Part shown: positions 6,319 through 13,312 of the stretch, piece by piece | Layout of the letters: every line of letters starts with the position of its first letter | Position numbering within the stretch: the first letter of the stretch is position 1 | From: Deltaproteobacteria bacterium RBG_13_61_14 | GTDB taxonomy: Bacteria; RBG-13-61-14 | Assembly (NCBI GenBank): GCA_001797815.1 | Contig: MGQK01000113.1 | Location: 1-21,410, forward strand | Length of the DNA: 21,410 bases | Reading direction: 5' to 3' | Notes under the pieces: model-generated | Told to the model about the DNA's origin: nothing | The model's input: the letters and a program-made list of their open reading frames with translations, nothing else | Databases searched by the model: none | Program-made: the position numbers and the translations under genes

Positions 6319-6990
6319 TCAGGCGCAAGAGGAAAGAAAGTCACGAAGCCAGCGCAGGGAGAACCGGAGCTGCTCGGCCGGATCACCGGAAAGCGGGAGG
6401 GAAAGGCGGCGGCCGAATTCTTCCAGATCATAACAGGCCGAAAAAAAGAGAGCTCTTGGCTCGGCATCCAGGACCGGGCCTTGCATCACCCGGGGATGAA
6501 AACAGGCCTGGTAAAAAAGTCGGCCAAGCTTCAGGTAAGGGTCCGGGCACTGGTCCTGGAGCCATTCCCGAACCGTCCACGGTTTTTTCTCGCCATGCCC
6601 CAAGCAATGCGGCTCCTGGATGAACAGGAAGCGATCCTCGCCGGCCCCGCCTCCTGCTTGCGCGCTCATTAGCCCCAAGGGATAGAGCCGGCAGGCCAAG
6701 GGCCGGTCGGAGTAGATCGTGCAACCCGCGGGCGAGACGAACGGGCAGGAATTCTTCTCGTCATCCTGCATGCGCAGGAAGATCAGGGGCAGGCGCGCCC
6801 GCTCGCCGAAAGGCGTATCGGTCCAGCGATCCCGGAACGCCTGGACGGAAAGCCCCAGGCGCGGGGGCAGGCGTAAAAAGTCATAGGGGGTCAGGAGCAG
6901 GTCCAGGTCCGAGCAGCAGGCGGCGAAGCAGGCGAGCTCCGGCCGGCAGTGAAAAGGAAAGGAATCATCCGGGCAGAGAGAAGGAGGCAT
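6319..6990 (-). CDS. YkgJ-family cysteine cluster protein
   Basis: The 223-residue protein has the N-terminal pattern CRPELACFAACC followed by a D-rich, TPYDFLRL segment. Further on are CPF...GCTIYSDRPLACRLYPLG and several C-terminal cysteines. This fits the YkgJ/UPF0153 family, thought to bind zinc or an Fe-S cluster, with no settled function. The ATG at 6990 is preferred over the TTG just before it; no strong Shine-Dalgarno is visible. It starts 25 nt after dsrP stops on the same strand, so it is likely the last gene of the dsr transcript. This position invites a link to Fe-S or heme protein maturation, which is inference only. Confidence 0.85.
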   Translation of the reverse strand: MPPSLCPDDSFPFHCRPELACFAACCSDLDLLLTPYDFLRLPPRLGLSVQAFRDRWTDTPFGERARLPLIFLRMQDDEKNSCPFVSPAGCTIYSDRPLACRLYPLGLMSAQAGGGAGEDRFLFIQEPHCLGHGEKKPWTVREWLQDQCPDPYLKLGRLFYQACFHPRVMQGPVLDAEPRALFFSACYDLEEFGRRLSLPLSGDPAEQLRFSLRWLRDFLSSCA

Positions 6991-7015
6991 CAAGAACCAT
7001 GATGCCGGAAAAAGT

Positions 7016-8173
7016 TCAGGCTGCCAAGTCCTCCCGCACCCCGATGGCGATCTTGTAGAGGACGGTGATAATGAAGCAGCCGATGGCGTAAATGCCGAGC
7101 GAGATCAGAAGCTCGGGCGCGGTCGGCGCATACTCGGTCACTTTCTCCAGGGGCGAGGGGATGAAGCCGCCGACCACCAGGCCCAGGCCCTTATCAATCC
7201 AGGCGGCGAAGAACACGGCTAGGCAGGCCGCGGCCAAGATGGGCTCCTGCCGGCGGGTGGCGGGATTGAGCAGGAGCAGGATGCCGATGGCGGCCAGGAT
7301 CATGGAGATCCACATCCAGGGCACCAGCTTGCCATGTCCTTCCAGCCCGAAGAAGAGATATTCCAGCGAGGCCATGTGCCCGGGGATCTGGCTGTAAAAG
7401 GCGGTGAAGAATTCGAGCCCGAGGAAAAAGACGTTGAGGATCATGGCGTAAGTGACGATCTGGGCGAGCTTCTGCACCGGTTCTTTGCCGGCGTCGAAAC
7501 TGGAAACGCGCTTGAGGATCAGGATCAGGAGGATGAGGAGCGAAGGTCCGGAGGCAAAGGCCGAGGCCAAAAAGCGGGCTGCCATGATCGCGGTCAGCCA
7601 CAGGTGCCGGCCGGGGATCCCGGCGTAGAGGAAGGCGGTGACGGTGTGGATGCTGACGGCCCAGGGGATGGAGAGGTAGATCAGGGGCTTGACCCAGGCT
7701 GGCGGCGGGAGCTGTTTGCTTTCCGCGTCGAGGGTGGTGAAGCCGATCACCAGGTTGAGCAACAAGTAACCCATGAGCACGGAGAAGTCCCAGAACATGA
7801 CCGAGTTAGGGGTGGGGTAGAGGATCACGTTCATCACCCGGGCCGGCTGCCCCATGTCCACGAAGACAAAAAGCATGCACATGCTCACCGCGGCGATAGC
7901 GAGGAACTCGCCGAGGATGGTGATCTTGCCGAAGAGCTGGTAATGGTGGAGGTAGTAAGGCAGGACCACCATCACCGCGGAGGCCGCCACTCCGACTAAA
8001 AAGGTTAGCTGGGCGATGTAAAAGCCCCAGCTCACGTCGCGGCTTAAGCCGGTGATGCCCAGGCCGTCGCGCAGTTGCCAGAGGTAGCAGAGGAACCCGA
8101 CGCCGATAATCGCGGCAAGGAAGAAGAGCCATCCCCAGTATTTCCGGCTTCCGGTCAAGAGCTTTTCTAACAT
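7016..8173 (-). CDS. dsrP: DsrP, NrfD-like membrane quinol subunit of DsrMKJOP
   Basis: The 385-residue product is highly hydrophobic with about ten membrane segments and typical NrfD/PsrC-family phrasing, for example [17 protein letters not shown] near residue 45. DsrP is the integral membrane partner of the Fe-S protein DsrO and is thought to exchange electrons with menaquinone. The ATG at 8173 is chosen because GAGGTGG lies 2-8 nt upstream of it. The in-frame GTG at 8179 overlaps that site. The gene follows dsrO after 7 nt. Length and the dsrMKJOP order agree with the family. Confidence 0.95.
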   Translation of the reverse strand: MLEKLLTGSRKYWGWLFFLAAIIGVGFLCYLWQLRDGLGITGLSRDVSWGFYIAQLTFLVGVAASAVMVVLPYYLHHYQLFGKITILGEFLAIAAVSMCMLFVFVDMGQPARVMNVILYPTPNSVMFWDFSVLMGYLLLNLVIGFTTLDAESKQLPPPAWVKPLIYLSIPWAVSIHTVTAFLYAGIPGRHLWLTAIMAARFLASAFASGPSLLILLILILKRVSSFDAGKEPVQKLAQIVTYAMILNVFFLGLEFFTAFYSQIPGHMASLEYLFFGLEGHGKLVPWMWISMILAAIGILLLLNPATRRQEPILAAACLAVFFAAWIDKGLGLVVGGFIPSPLEKVTEYAPTAPELLISLGIYAIGCFIITVLYKIAIGVREDLAA

Positions 8174-8175
8174 GG

Positions 8176-8182
8176 CCACCTC
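8176..8182 (-). promoter_or_regulatory. Ribosome binding site that decides the dsrP start
   Basis: GAGGTGG on the minus strand overlaps the dsrO stop codon. The GAGG core lies 5 nt before the ATG at 8173, which makes that ATG a better start than the GTG at 8179. Confidence 0.6.
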
Positions 8183-8948
8183 ACACCAGGTAATAAATCA
8201 TGGGCTGGGTCCCCAGCTCGGGCTTGCGCCGGATGCTGAATTGATCGCCCAGCAAGGCCCGCACCTCGGAACCGGGGTCTTCCAGGTCCCCGAAGACCAG
8301 GGCTTTATCCTTGCAGGCCTCGACGCAAGCCGGGATCAAACCCTTGGCCAGCCGCTCCTCACAGAAGGTGCATTTTTCCGCGACGCCCTTGGTCCGAGCG
8401 GGAAACTCGGGGTTAAGCTCCGCGATCCGGGGCCGGGGGTCCAGCCAGTTAAAGCTGCGCGAGCCGTAAGGACAGGCCGCCATGCAAAAGCGGCAGCCGA
8501 TGCAGCGGTGGTAGTCCATCATCACGATCCCGTCCGGCCGTTTGAAGGTGGCTTTAGTGGGACAAACCCGGACACAGGGAGGATTGACACAGTGGTTACA
8601 GAGCACGGGCACCGCCTTGCCCTTCAGGCTCTCTTCCAGGTAAAGGTTTTCCTGGCCGGGGAAAGCGTTCTCAAAGGGTTCGGTCCAGATCCACTTGACC
8701 TCGTGGCGGGGGTCGGGCATGGCCGGGACATTGTGGATCCGGTGGCAGGCGACGCGGCAATCGTTGCAGCCTTCCCGGCAGGCCCGGAGGTTGATGACCA
8801 TGCCCCAGCGCTTGCCGAGCAGGGCGCCGGGCCGCGGAGCCACCCGCGACAAGTCCGCCTGGGCCAGCGACCTAAGCGCCGGGGCCAGCCCGATACCGGC
8901 CAGGGAAAGCCCGGCCAGCTTGAGAAAGTCTCGTTTGTTAAACGGCAT
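8181..8948 (-). CDS. dsrO: DsrO, periplasmic ferredoxin-like Fe-S subunit
   Basis: The 255-residue protein begins with a Tat-type signal, [10 protein letters not shown], followed by a hydrophobic stretch ending near SLAQA, so export as a folded Fe-S protein is expected. The twin-arginine is Lys-Arg here. The mature part has four cysteine clusters typical of DsrO/PsrB-like proteins: [38 protein letters not shown] and [20 protein letters not shown]. It would relay electrons between DsrJ and DsrP. The start at 8948 (TGATG overlap with the dsrJ stop, GGAGAAG upstream) is preferred over an upstream in-frame start inside dsrJ, because the Tat motif then sits at the N-terminus. Confidence 0.95.
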   Translation of the reverse strand: MPFNKRDFLKLAGLSLAGIGLAPALRSLAQADLSRVAPRPGALLGKRWGMVINLRACREGCNDCRVACHRIHNVPAMPDPRHEVKWIWTEPFENAFPGQENLYLEESLKGKAVPVLCNHCVNPPCVRVCPTKATFKRPDGIVMMDYHRCIGCRFCMAACPYGSRSFNWLDPRPRIAELNPEFPARTKGVAEKCTFCEERLAKGLIPACVEACKDKALVFGDLEDPGSEVRALLGDQFSIRRKPELGTQPMIYYLV

Positions 8949-9331
8949 CACTTCTTCTCCTCGGGGGCGAGATGGCAGTCCCAACAGTAGGGTGTCACCG
9001 CCGAGTAGTTATGGCATTTGTCGCAGAACTCGGTCTTGCGGGAGTGGCAGCGGACCAGGCAGGTCTGGGTCAGGCTCATGTCCCAGAGCCGGCCGTCGCC
9101 GGCGGTATAGACGCGGTCGCCGTTACGGATCACGGAATCGCGCCAGGAGTTGAGCAGGGTCATGTGGCCGGACCGCATGTATTCGGTAGGCTCAATGCAC
9201 TTCTTTTCCTCGGTGCCGGTCTTGAGCTCGGGCGGCGCGGCCGAGCCGCGGGCCAGGTTGTATAAGACCGGGCCGGCGAGGATGGCCAGGAAGAGAAGAA
9301 GCCCGGCGAGAATTTTTGCCTTGTCGAACAT
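8948..9331 (-). CDS. dsrJ: DsrJ, triheme cytochrome c
   Basis: The 127-residue protein has one N-terminal membrane anchor (residues ~7-25) and a small periplasmic domain. Two standard heme sites are CDKCH (Cys103, Cys106, His107) and CWDCH (Cys116, Cys119, His120). The first site reads CLVRCH (Cys91, Cys95, His96), a CXXXCH spacing, confirmed codon by codon. Cys45 in KKCIEPTEYM fits the conserved cysteine proposed as an unusual heme ligand in DsrJ. The ATG overlaps the dsrK stop as TAATG, with AGGAGG about 10 nt upstream. DsrJ is the periplasmic electron port of DsrMKJOP. Confidence 0.95.
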   Translation of the reverse strand: MFDKAKILAGLLLFLAILAGPVLYNLARGSAAPPELKTGTEEKKCIEPTEYMRSGHMTLLNSWRDSVIRNGDRVYTAGDGRLWDMSLTQTCLVRCHSRKTEFCDKCHNYSAVTPYCWDCHLAPEEKK

Positions 9332-10944
9332 TATGCCGCATCCTCCTTCCGGGCCAGCGGTTGACCGCGCAGGTCGGTGGTCCGCTCTTTTTCGCCTTTC
9401 ATCACCAGGGCGTTGGCGAGAAGCTCGTGGACCCCGCCGACCTCCACCCCCGGCGCCCAGTATTCCATGAGCGGGCTTAGGGTGGCCTTGTCAATGGCGC
9501 ACATGCAGACGAGCAGGTTCACGTCGTGTTTCTCGCGCACGTAGCGGACGGCGTTGGCGCGGGGGAACCCGCCCCGCAGCCGCATCTCCAGGTTCTCGTC
9601 GGTGCCGATGCCGGCGCCGCTGCCGCAGCAGAAGGTGCGCTCGCGGATGGTGTTGGCCGGCATCTCGAAGAAGTTGTTGCAGACGTTGCGGATGATGTAG
9701 CGGGGCTCTTCGAGCAGGCCCATGGCCCGGGCCGGGTTGCAGGAGTCGTGGTAGGTGATCCGCCAGTGGTCGTTGCGGCTCTTGTCCAGTTTCAGCTTAT
9801 TATTTTTGATCAGGTCGCTGGTGAACTCGCTGATGTGCACCATCTTGGTGGACCGGGCGTTGTCGAACCGGGTGCCGGTGATCGGCGAAACCGGCTCTTC
9901 CAGGAAATCGGCCGGGCCGTTCATGGTGTCCATATACTGGTGGATGACCCGCCACATGTGGCCGCACTCGCCGCCCAGGATCCACTTGACCTTGAGCCGC
10001 TTGGCCTCGGCGTAGATCTTGGCGTTGAGCCGCTTGATCATCTCGTGGGAATGGAACAGGCCGAAGTTGCCGCCCTCGGAGGCGTAGGCGCTCCAGGTGT
10101 AATCGAGCCCGATCTCGTGGAACAGGGCCAGGTAGCCGAGCAGGGTGTAATAGTGGGGCTGGGCGAAGTAGTCGGCGGAAGGGGCCACGAACAGGATTTC
10201 CGCGCCCTTCCGGTTGAGCGGCGCCTCCACCCGGACGCCGATCAGGTCGTGCAACTCATCCGCCGCGAAATCAATCGAGTCCTTGAACCCGTGCGGCTGC
10301 ACGCCGAGGTGGTTCCCGGTGCGGAGGCAGTTGGCGGCCGGCTCCGCGATCCAGTTGATGCTGACCCCGATCAGGTTGAGCAGTTCCCGGGCCATCATGG
10401 TGATCTCCGCGGTGTCAATCCCGTAGGGACAGAACACCGAGCAGCGCCGGCATTCGGTGCACTGGTAGAAGTAGTAGAACCACTCCTTGATCACATCCTT
10501 GGTCAGCTCCCGGCCGCCGGCCAGCTTGCCCAGGATCTTCCCGGCCGCGGTGAAATCATTGCGATAGACCGAGCGCAGGAGCTCGGCCCGCAAGACCGGC
10601 ATGTTCTTGGGGTCGCCGGAACTGATGAAGAAGTGGCACTTGTCGGCGCAGGCGCCGCAGCGGACGCAAATGTCCATGAAGATATGGAAGGAGCGGTATT
10701 GCTTCAGCCGCTCGGCCATACCCTTGAGGATGATCTCTTTCCAGTTTTCGGGCAGGTGCCAGTCCGGGTTCATGGGCTGCCACTTGCCGTTTTCGGGGAG
10801 CGAGAGGTAGCGGAGCTTTTCCGGGAGGGCGGCATAGTTGAAGGTGCCCTTCTTGAACTCCACCGCGGGGTCCATCCAGTTCTTGCGGGGCGGGGTGAAG
10901 CTGACCCGCGTCAAATCATCCTGCTTGGGAACATTCTCGGACAT
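9331..10944 (-). CDS. dsrK: DsrK, HdrD-like catalytic subunit of DsrMKJOP
   Basis: The 537-residue cytoplasmic Fe-S protein has two [4Fe-4S] ferredoxin motifs, Cys93/96/99/103 and Cys162/165/168/172. Its C-terminal half is heterodisulfide-reductase-like, with ECGHMW, HDSCNPAR, FCCGSGAG and CMCAIDK, the CCG-type motifs that hold the special catalytic cluster. DsrK is proposed to reduce the DsrC trisulfide. The start at 10944 is chosen over 11007: AAGGA lies 6 nt upstream, and the longer form would reach 61 bases into dsrM. An alternative ATG at 10950 overlaps the dsrM stop but sits directly against the ribosome site. Confidence 0.95.
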   Translation of the reverse strand: MSENVPKQDDLTRVSFTPPRKNWMDPAVEFKKGTFNYAALPEKLRYLSLPENGKWQPMNPDWHLPENWKEIILKGMAERLKQYRSFHIFMDICVRCGACADKCHFFISSGDPKNMPVLRAELLRSVYRNDFTAAGKILGKLAGGRELTKDVIKEWFYYFYQCTECRRCSVFCPYGIDTAEITMMARELLNLIGVSINWIAEPAANCLRTGNHLGVQPHGFKDSIDFAADELHDLIGVRVEAPLNRKGAEILFVAPSADYFAQPHYYTLLGYLALFHEIGLDYTWSAYASEGGNFGLFHSHEMIKRLNAKIYAEAKRLKVKWILGGECGHMWRVIHQYMDTMNGPADFLEEPVSPITGTRFDNARSTKMVHISEFTSDLIKNNKLKLDKSRNDHWRITYHDSCNPARAMGLLEEPRYIIRNVCNNFFEMPANTIRERTFCCGSGAGIGTDENLEMRLRGGFPRANAVRYVREKHDVNLLVCMCAIDKATLSPLMEYWAPGVEVGGVHELLANALVMKGEKERTTDLRGQPLARKEDAA

Positions 10945-10946
10945 GG

Positions 10947-11936
10947 TCATTCCTTTTCCAGCGGAAGTCCGGCCGCTCGCATCTTTTCCCGGAAGTCGTC
11001 CTCCCACTCCTCGTAGGTATGGACCTTGACCGGGTAATCCCAGGGATTGAGGTGCCGGACCATCCGGTTGTTATTGGCCAGGTTGCGGGTGGGGCTGAGG
11101 AAAATGCCGGGCATGTGCAGGAGCTTGCTGAAGGGGAAATAAGCCAGCAAGGCGCTGACCAGGAAGAGGTGGACGTAAAAGACGATCCCGATCCCTTCCG
11201 GGAGCGCGGGTTGGAAGCTGACCAGCCCCATGGCCAGCTCCTTGACGGTCCTGACATCCACCTTGGTGAAGTAGCGCATGAGCACGCCGGAGCCGGCGAT
11301 GGCCAGGAGCAGGAACAGGGCGAAGTAATCCGAGGGCTGGGAGATGTAGCGGATCGCGGGGGAGAGGATCCGGCGGAGGAAGAGGTAACCCAAGGCGGCG
11401 AGGATGACCAGGTCGGTGAGGTAGAGCCCGGGCACGCCGATCTGGAAAAAGGCGTCCAGGCCCTGGAGCAGCGGGACAAAAGGCGCGACCGGCTCGGTGA
11501 AGAAGCGGAGGTGCCTAAGCAGGATGACCAGCAAGGAATAATGGAAGGCGAGCGCGCCCATCCACAGGAGCTGGTTATCGCCGTAAACCAGGCGCTGGTC
11601 GCGCCAGGCGGCCTTGCTGTTGCGGAAGAGCGACCGGAAGAGCAGCACCTCCAGGGCCATCCGGCCGAGCACCTCCAGGGTGCCGGCGGGGTTCTCCAGC
11701 CGGCTGTGCTTGATCCAGGGCAAGGATTTCTGCTGGCCGCAGGTGGTCGTGATCCGGAAAGGCACGGGCGAGCGCGCCCACTTCACCACCCGGTAAACGA
11801 TCCCGACCACGAACACGATCAGGGCCGCGTAAGGGAGGGCGATCCCGAACAGCGTCTTCCCGGCCGGCCCGGCCGCGCCGACCGTGGCCAAGAGCACGAG
11901 CAGGACCACCGCCAACAACGAATAAAAAGCGTTCAT
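10947..11936 (-). CDS. dsrM: DsrM, membrane cytochrome b (NarI-like)
   Basis: The 329-residue protein has about six hydrophobic membrane segments: residues 1-25, 30-50, then four more between ~120 and ~285, the region with nitrate-reductase-gamma-like phrasing. Several histidines within or next to these segments (such as FHYSLLVILLRHL) are candidate heme b ligands. DsrM takes electrons from menaquinol and passes them to DsrK. AAGG is located 5 nt before the ATG. It is the first gene of the tightly packed dsrMKJOP run and is separated by 71 nt from the RsbRD-type gene upstream. Confidence 0.95.
   Translation of the reverse strand: MNAFYSLLAVVLLVLLATVGAAGPAGKTLFGIALPYAALIVFVVGIVYRVVKWARSPVPFRITTTCGQQKSLPWIKHSRLENPAGTLEVLGRMALEVLLFRSLFRNSKAAWRDQRLVYGDNQLLWMGALAFHYSLLVILLRHLRFFTEPVAPFVPLLQGLDAFFQIGVPGLYLTDLVILAALGYLFLRRILSPAIRYISQPSDYFALFLLLAIAGSGVLMRYFTKVDVRTVKELAMGLVSFQPALPEGIGIVFYVHLFLVSALLAYFPFSKLLHMPGIFLSPTRNLANNNRMVRHLNPWDYPVKVHTYEEWEDDFREKMRAAGLPLEKE
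10951..10955 (-). promoter_or_regulatory. Ribosome binding site that decides the dsrK start
   Basis: AAGGA on the minus strand lies 6 nt upstream of the ATG at 10944 and directly abuts the ATG at 10950, so 10944 is favoured. It sits inside the last codons of dsrM. Confidence 0.55.
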
Positions 11937-12007
11937 GAACCTTGACCTCGTTCCCGGTTATTTCCCTGACCTTTCCCGGCCTGCCGCCGGCGCCGCCTCC
12001 GGGCTTC

Positions 12008-12511
12008 TCACTTGCCTCGGTCTCGCGCCAGCATCCGGAGCGCGACCTCGTTGCCGGCCCGCAGCTCTTTGACCCGGATCTCGAAAATCTGCTCGCGGCA
12101 TTGCATGAACAGGTCAAAGGCGAGCAGGGCAACCTGATCAATGCGCGCTTCGAACTCCAGGAGTTCCTTTGCGATTTGCCCTTCCCCCGCCGCTTTCCCC
12201 AACTCCTCGCGGATCACCGGCTTGAGCAGAAAAATGAAGCCGATCGCCTGGGAAGGGGAAAAATCCTGGACCGAGCGGATGCGGACCACGCCGTCGAGCA
12301 AGGTCCGGAGCCGGTCCGGCCTCATTTCCGTGAGCATCTCGCCGAACACGGACTGAAGCACTTGCGCGATGGTGGACCCCACCGGGTTGGCAAAGGGGTC
12401 CTTCTCCTCCCTCAGAAACCGACCGGCGTCCGCCGGATAGGTGGCCAGAGTGAGGTGGCCCCATTGCTGGACGATAGCACCGCGTTTTTCGAGCAGAAGG
12501 TCGCGAAGCAT
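12008..12511 (-). CDS. RsbRD N-terminal domain protein of the dsr cluster
   Basis: The 167-residue helical protein has the RsbRD N-terminal domain pattern: a leading LLxxKRxxIVxxW, then TYPAD, and KDPFANPVGSTI. Non-heme globin-like domains of this kind occur in stressosome proteins, but here no STAS domain follows. Sulfate reducers commonly carry a gene of this family just upstream of dsrM, so the position is conserved, although the role is not established. Regulation or assembly of DsrMKJOP is a reasonable guess only. AAGGAT lies about 10 nt before the ATG. The ferredoxin gene ends 47 nt upstream. Confidence 0.85.
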   Translation of the reverse strand: MLRDLLLEKRGAIVQQWGHLTLATYPADAGRFLREEKDPFANPVGSTIAQVLQSVFGEMLTEMRPDRLRTLLDGVVRIRSVQDFSPSQAIGFIFLLKPVIREELGKAAGEGQIAKELLEFEARIDQVALLAFDLFMQCREQIFEIRVKELRAGNEVALRMLARDRGK

Positions 12512-12558
12512 TTGCCCGATCCTTGCGCTGATCGCGCCGCTTAAGTCCTCGAAACGGG

Positions 12559-12744
12559 CTAGATCTCGTCAACGGTGACGAGCTGGTTGGGGCAGGCCTC
12601 GACGCAGCTCATGCACCCCGCGCAATCATCCACATTCTGGACGGTGCATTTGCCGTCCACCAGGACCAGCACGCTGCTCGGGCAAATGTTCACGCACTCC
12701 TCGCACCCGTCGCACTGCTCCGTGTTGATAATGATCTGATACAT
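12559..12744 (-). CDS. 2[4Fe-4S] ferredoxin
   Basis: This 61-residue protein has two classic cluster motifs, CDGCEECVNICP and CAGCMSCVEACP, in a bacterial 8-iron ferredoxin fold. It is cytoplasmic and likely a soluble electron carrier. Small ferredoxin genes are frequent companions of dsrABDN in sulfate reducers, where a role in feeding DsrAB or DsrN chemistry has been suggested but not shown. AGGTAGGGAG provides a fair ribosome site. A 208-nt GC-rich spacer separates it from dsrC. Confidence 0.93.
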   Translation of the reverse strand: MYQIIINTEQCDGCEECVNICPSSVLVLVDGKCTVQNVDDCAGCMSCVEACPNQLVTVDEI

Positions 12745-12952
12745 CGAACTCCCTACCTTCTCCGTCGGGATGGCCGAGGCCTTACCGCCGGCCCCGCCTT
12801 TTCCACGCTGTGGTCCACTGCCGGTTCCGGCCCTCTTCCCGCATACGGGTCGCTCTCGCGCCGGCCGGACCTCCGAGCCAAGCCGCGGACAAGACTACCC
12901 TATGCTCCAGCGCCTGGCAAGATGCCGGCCCCGCGGGGTCGAGAGCATCCGC
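12745..12952 (-). other. Spacer between dsrC and the ferredoxin gene with competing hairpins
   Basis: This spacer holds no gene I can support. Directly after the dsrC stop lies a nested inverted repeat, GATGC (12921-12925) with GCATC (12945-12949) around CCCCGCGGGG (12929-12938). Alternative pairings share the same bases: ATGCTC (12902-12907) with GAGCAT (12943-12948), and GGCA (12916-12919) with TGCC (12923-12926). No T-tract follows on the minus strand. The 13-mer CCGGTTCCGGCCC (12821-12833) also occurs in the dsrD-dsrA spacer at 17146-17158. Confidence 0.55.
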
Positions 12953-13270
12953 TCAGACGCACCCGGTGGGCTTGGGCAGGCCCGCCACCTTGCAGGCGCC
13001 TTTGGCCGGGCCGCTGGGGAAGAGCTCATACATGTGCTTGAGGTCGCACTGGGTCTCTTTGCAGAGCTTGCGGATCATGGGCGCGATCTGGAACTTCAGG
13101 TAATATTCGCGGATGTAGTTCACCACCCGCCAGTGCTCGTCCAACATCTGTTCCACGTGCTCGGTCTTGGCCAAATCCTCGGCCACCGCCTTATCCCACG
13201 CCTCCGGGTCCTGGATGAACCCGTCCTCATCAATCTCCATCTCTTTTCCGCCTAAATTCACCTTTGCCAT
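12953..13270 (-). CDS. dsrC: DsrC sulfur carrier protein
   Basis: The 105-residue protein ends with the flexible DsrC arm GACKVAGLPKPTGCV. It has Cys93 and the penultimate Cys104, separated by ten residues, both at the positions known from Desulfovibrio DsrC. These two cysteines carry sulfite-derived sulfur as a trisulfide, formed at DsrAB and reduced by DsrK. It is therefore a genuine DsrC rather than a TusE or RspA relative. AAGGAGG lies 6 nt before the ATG (13277-13283), the strongest ribosome site in the block. The gene sits inside the dsr operon between dsrN and the ferredoxin, with a hairpin on each side. Confidence 0.97.
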   Translation of the reverse strand: MAKVNLGGKEMEIDEDGFIQDPEAWDKAVAEDLAKTEHVEQMLDEHWRVVNYIREYYLKFQIAPMIRKLCKETQCDLKHMYELFPSGPAKGACKVAGLPKPTGCV

Positions 13271-13283
13271 AGTTAACCTCCTT

Positions 13284-13300
13284 GGGGGCCAACCGCCCCC
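13284..13300 (-). promoter_or_regulatory. Hairpin directly upstream of the dsrC ribosome site
   Basis: GGGGGC (13284-13289) and GCCCCC (13295-13300) form a perfect 6-bp GC stem with a 5-nt loop. It ends one base before the AAGGAGG of dsrC. No U-run follows in the transcript direction, so a terminator is unlikely. It could block 5' exonucleases or mark a processing site, raising dsrC mRNA over its neighbours. Confidence 0.5.
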
Positions 13301-13306
13301 GCTCGT

Positions 13307-13312
13307 TTTATA
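13307..13312 (-). promoter_or_regulatory. Possible -10 element before dsrC
   Basis: TATAAA on the minus strand matches the -10 consensus at 5 of 6 positions and overlaps the end of dsrN. No recognisable -35 lies 16-18 nt upstream, so a separate dsrC promoter is only a possibility. Confidence 0.2.

Noticed and set aside
9526-11016. 496-codon plus-strand frame opposite dsrK
   Set aside because: It is a mirror of dsrK in high-GC sequence. Its product is rich in V, G, A, D and H with no domain, while the minus strand encodes an intact Fe-S protein.
12770-13255. 161-codon plus-strand frame over the dsrC region
   Set aside because: It runs antisense through all of dsrC and has no ribosome site or domain.
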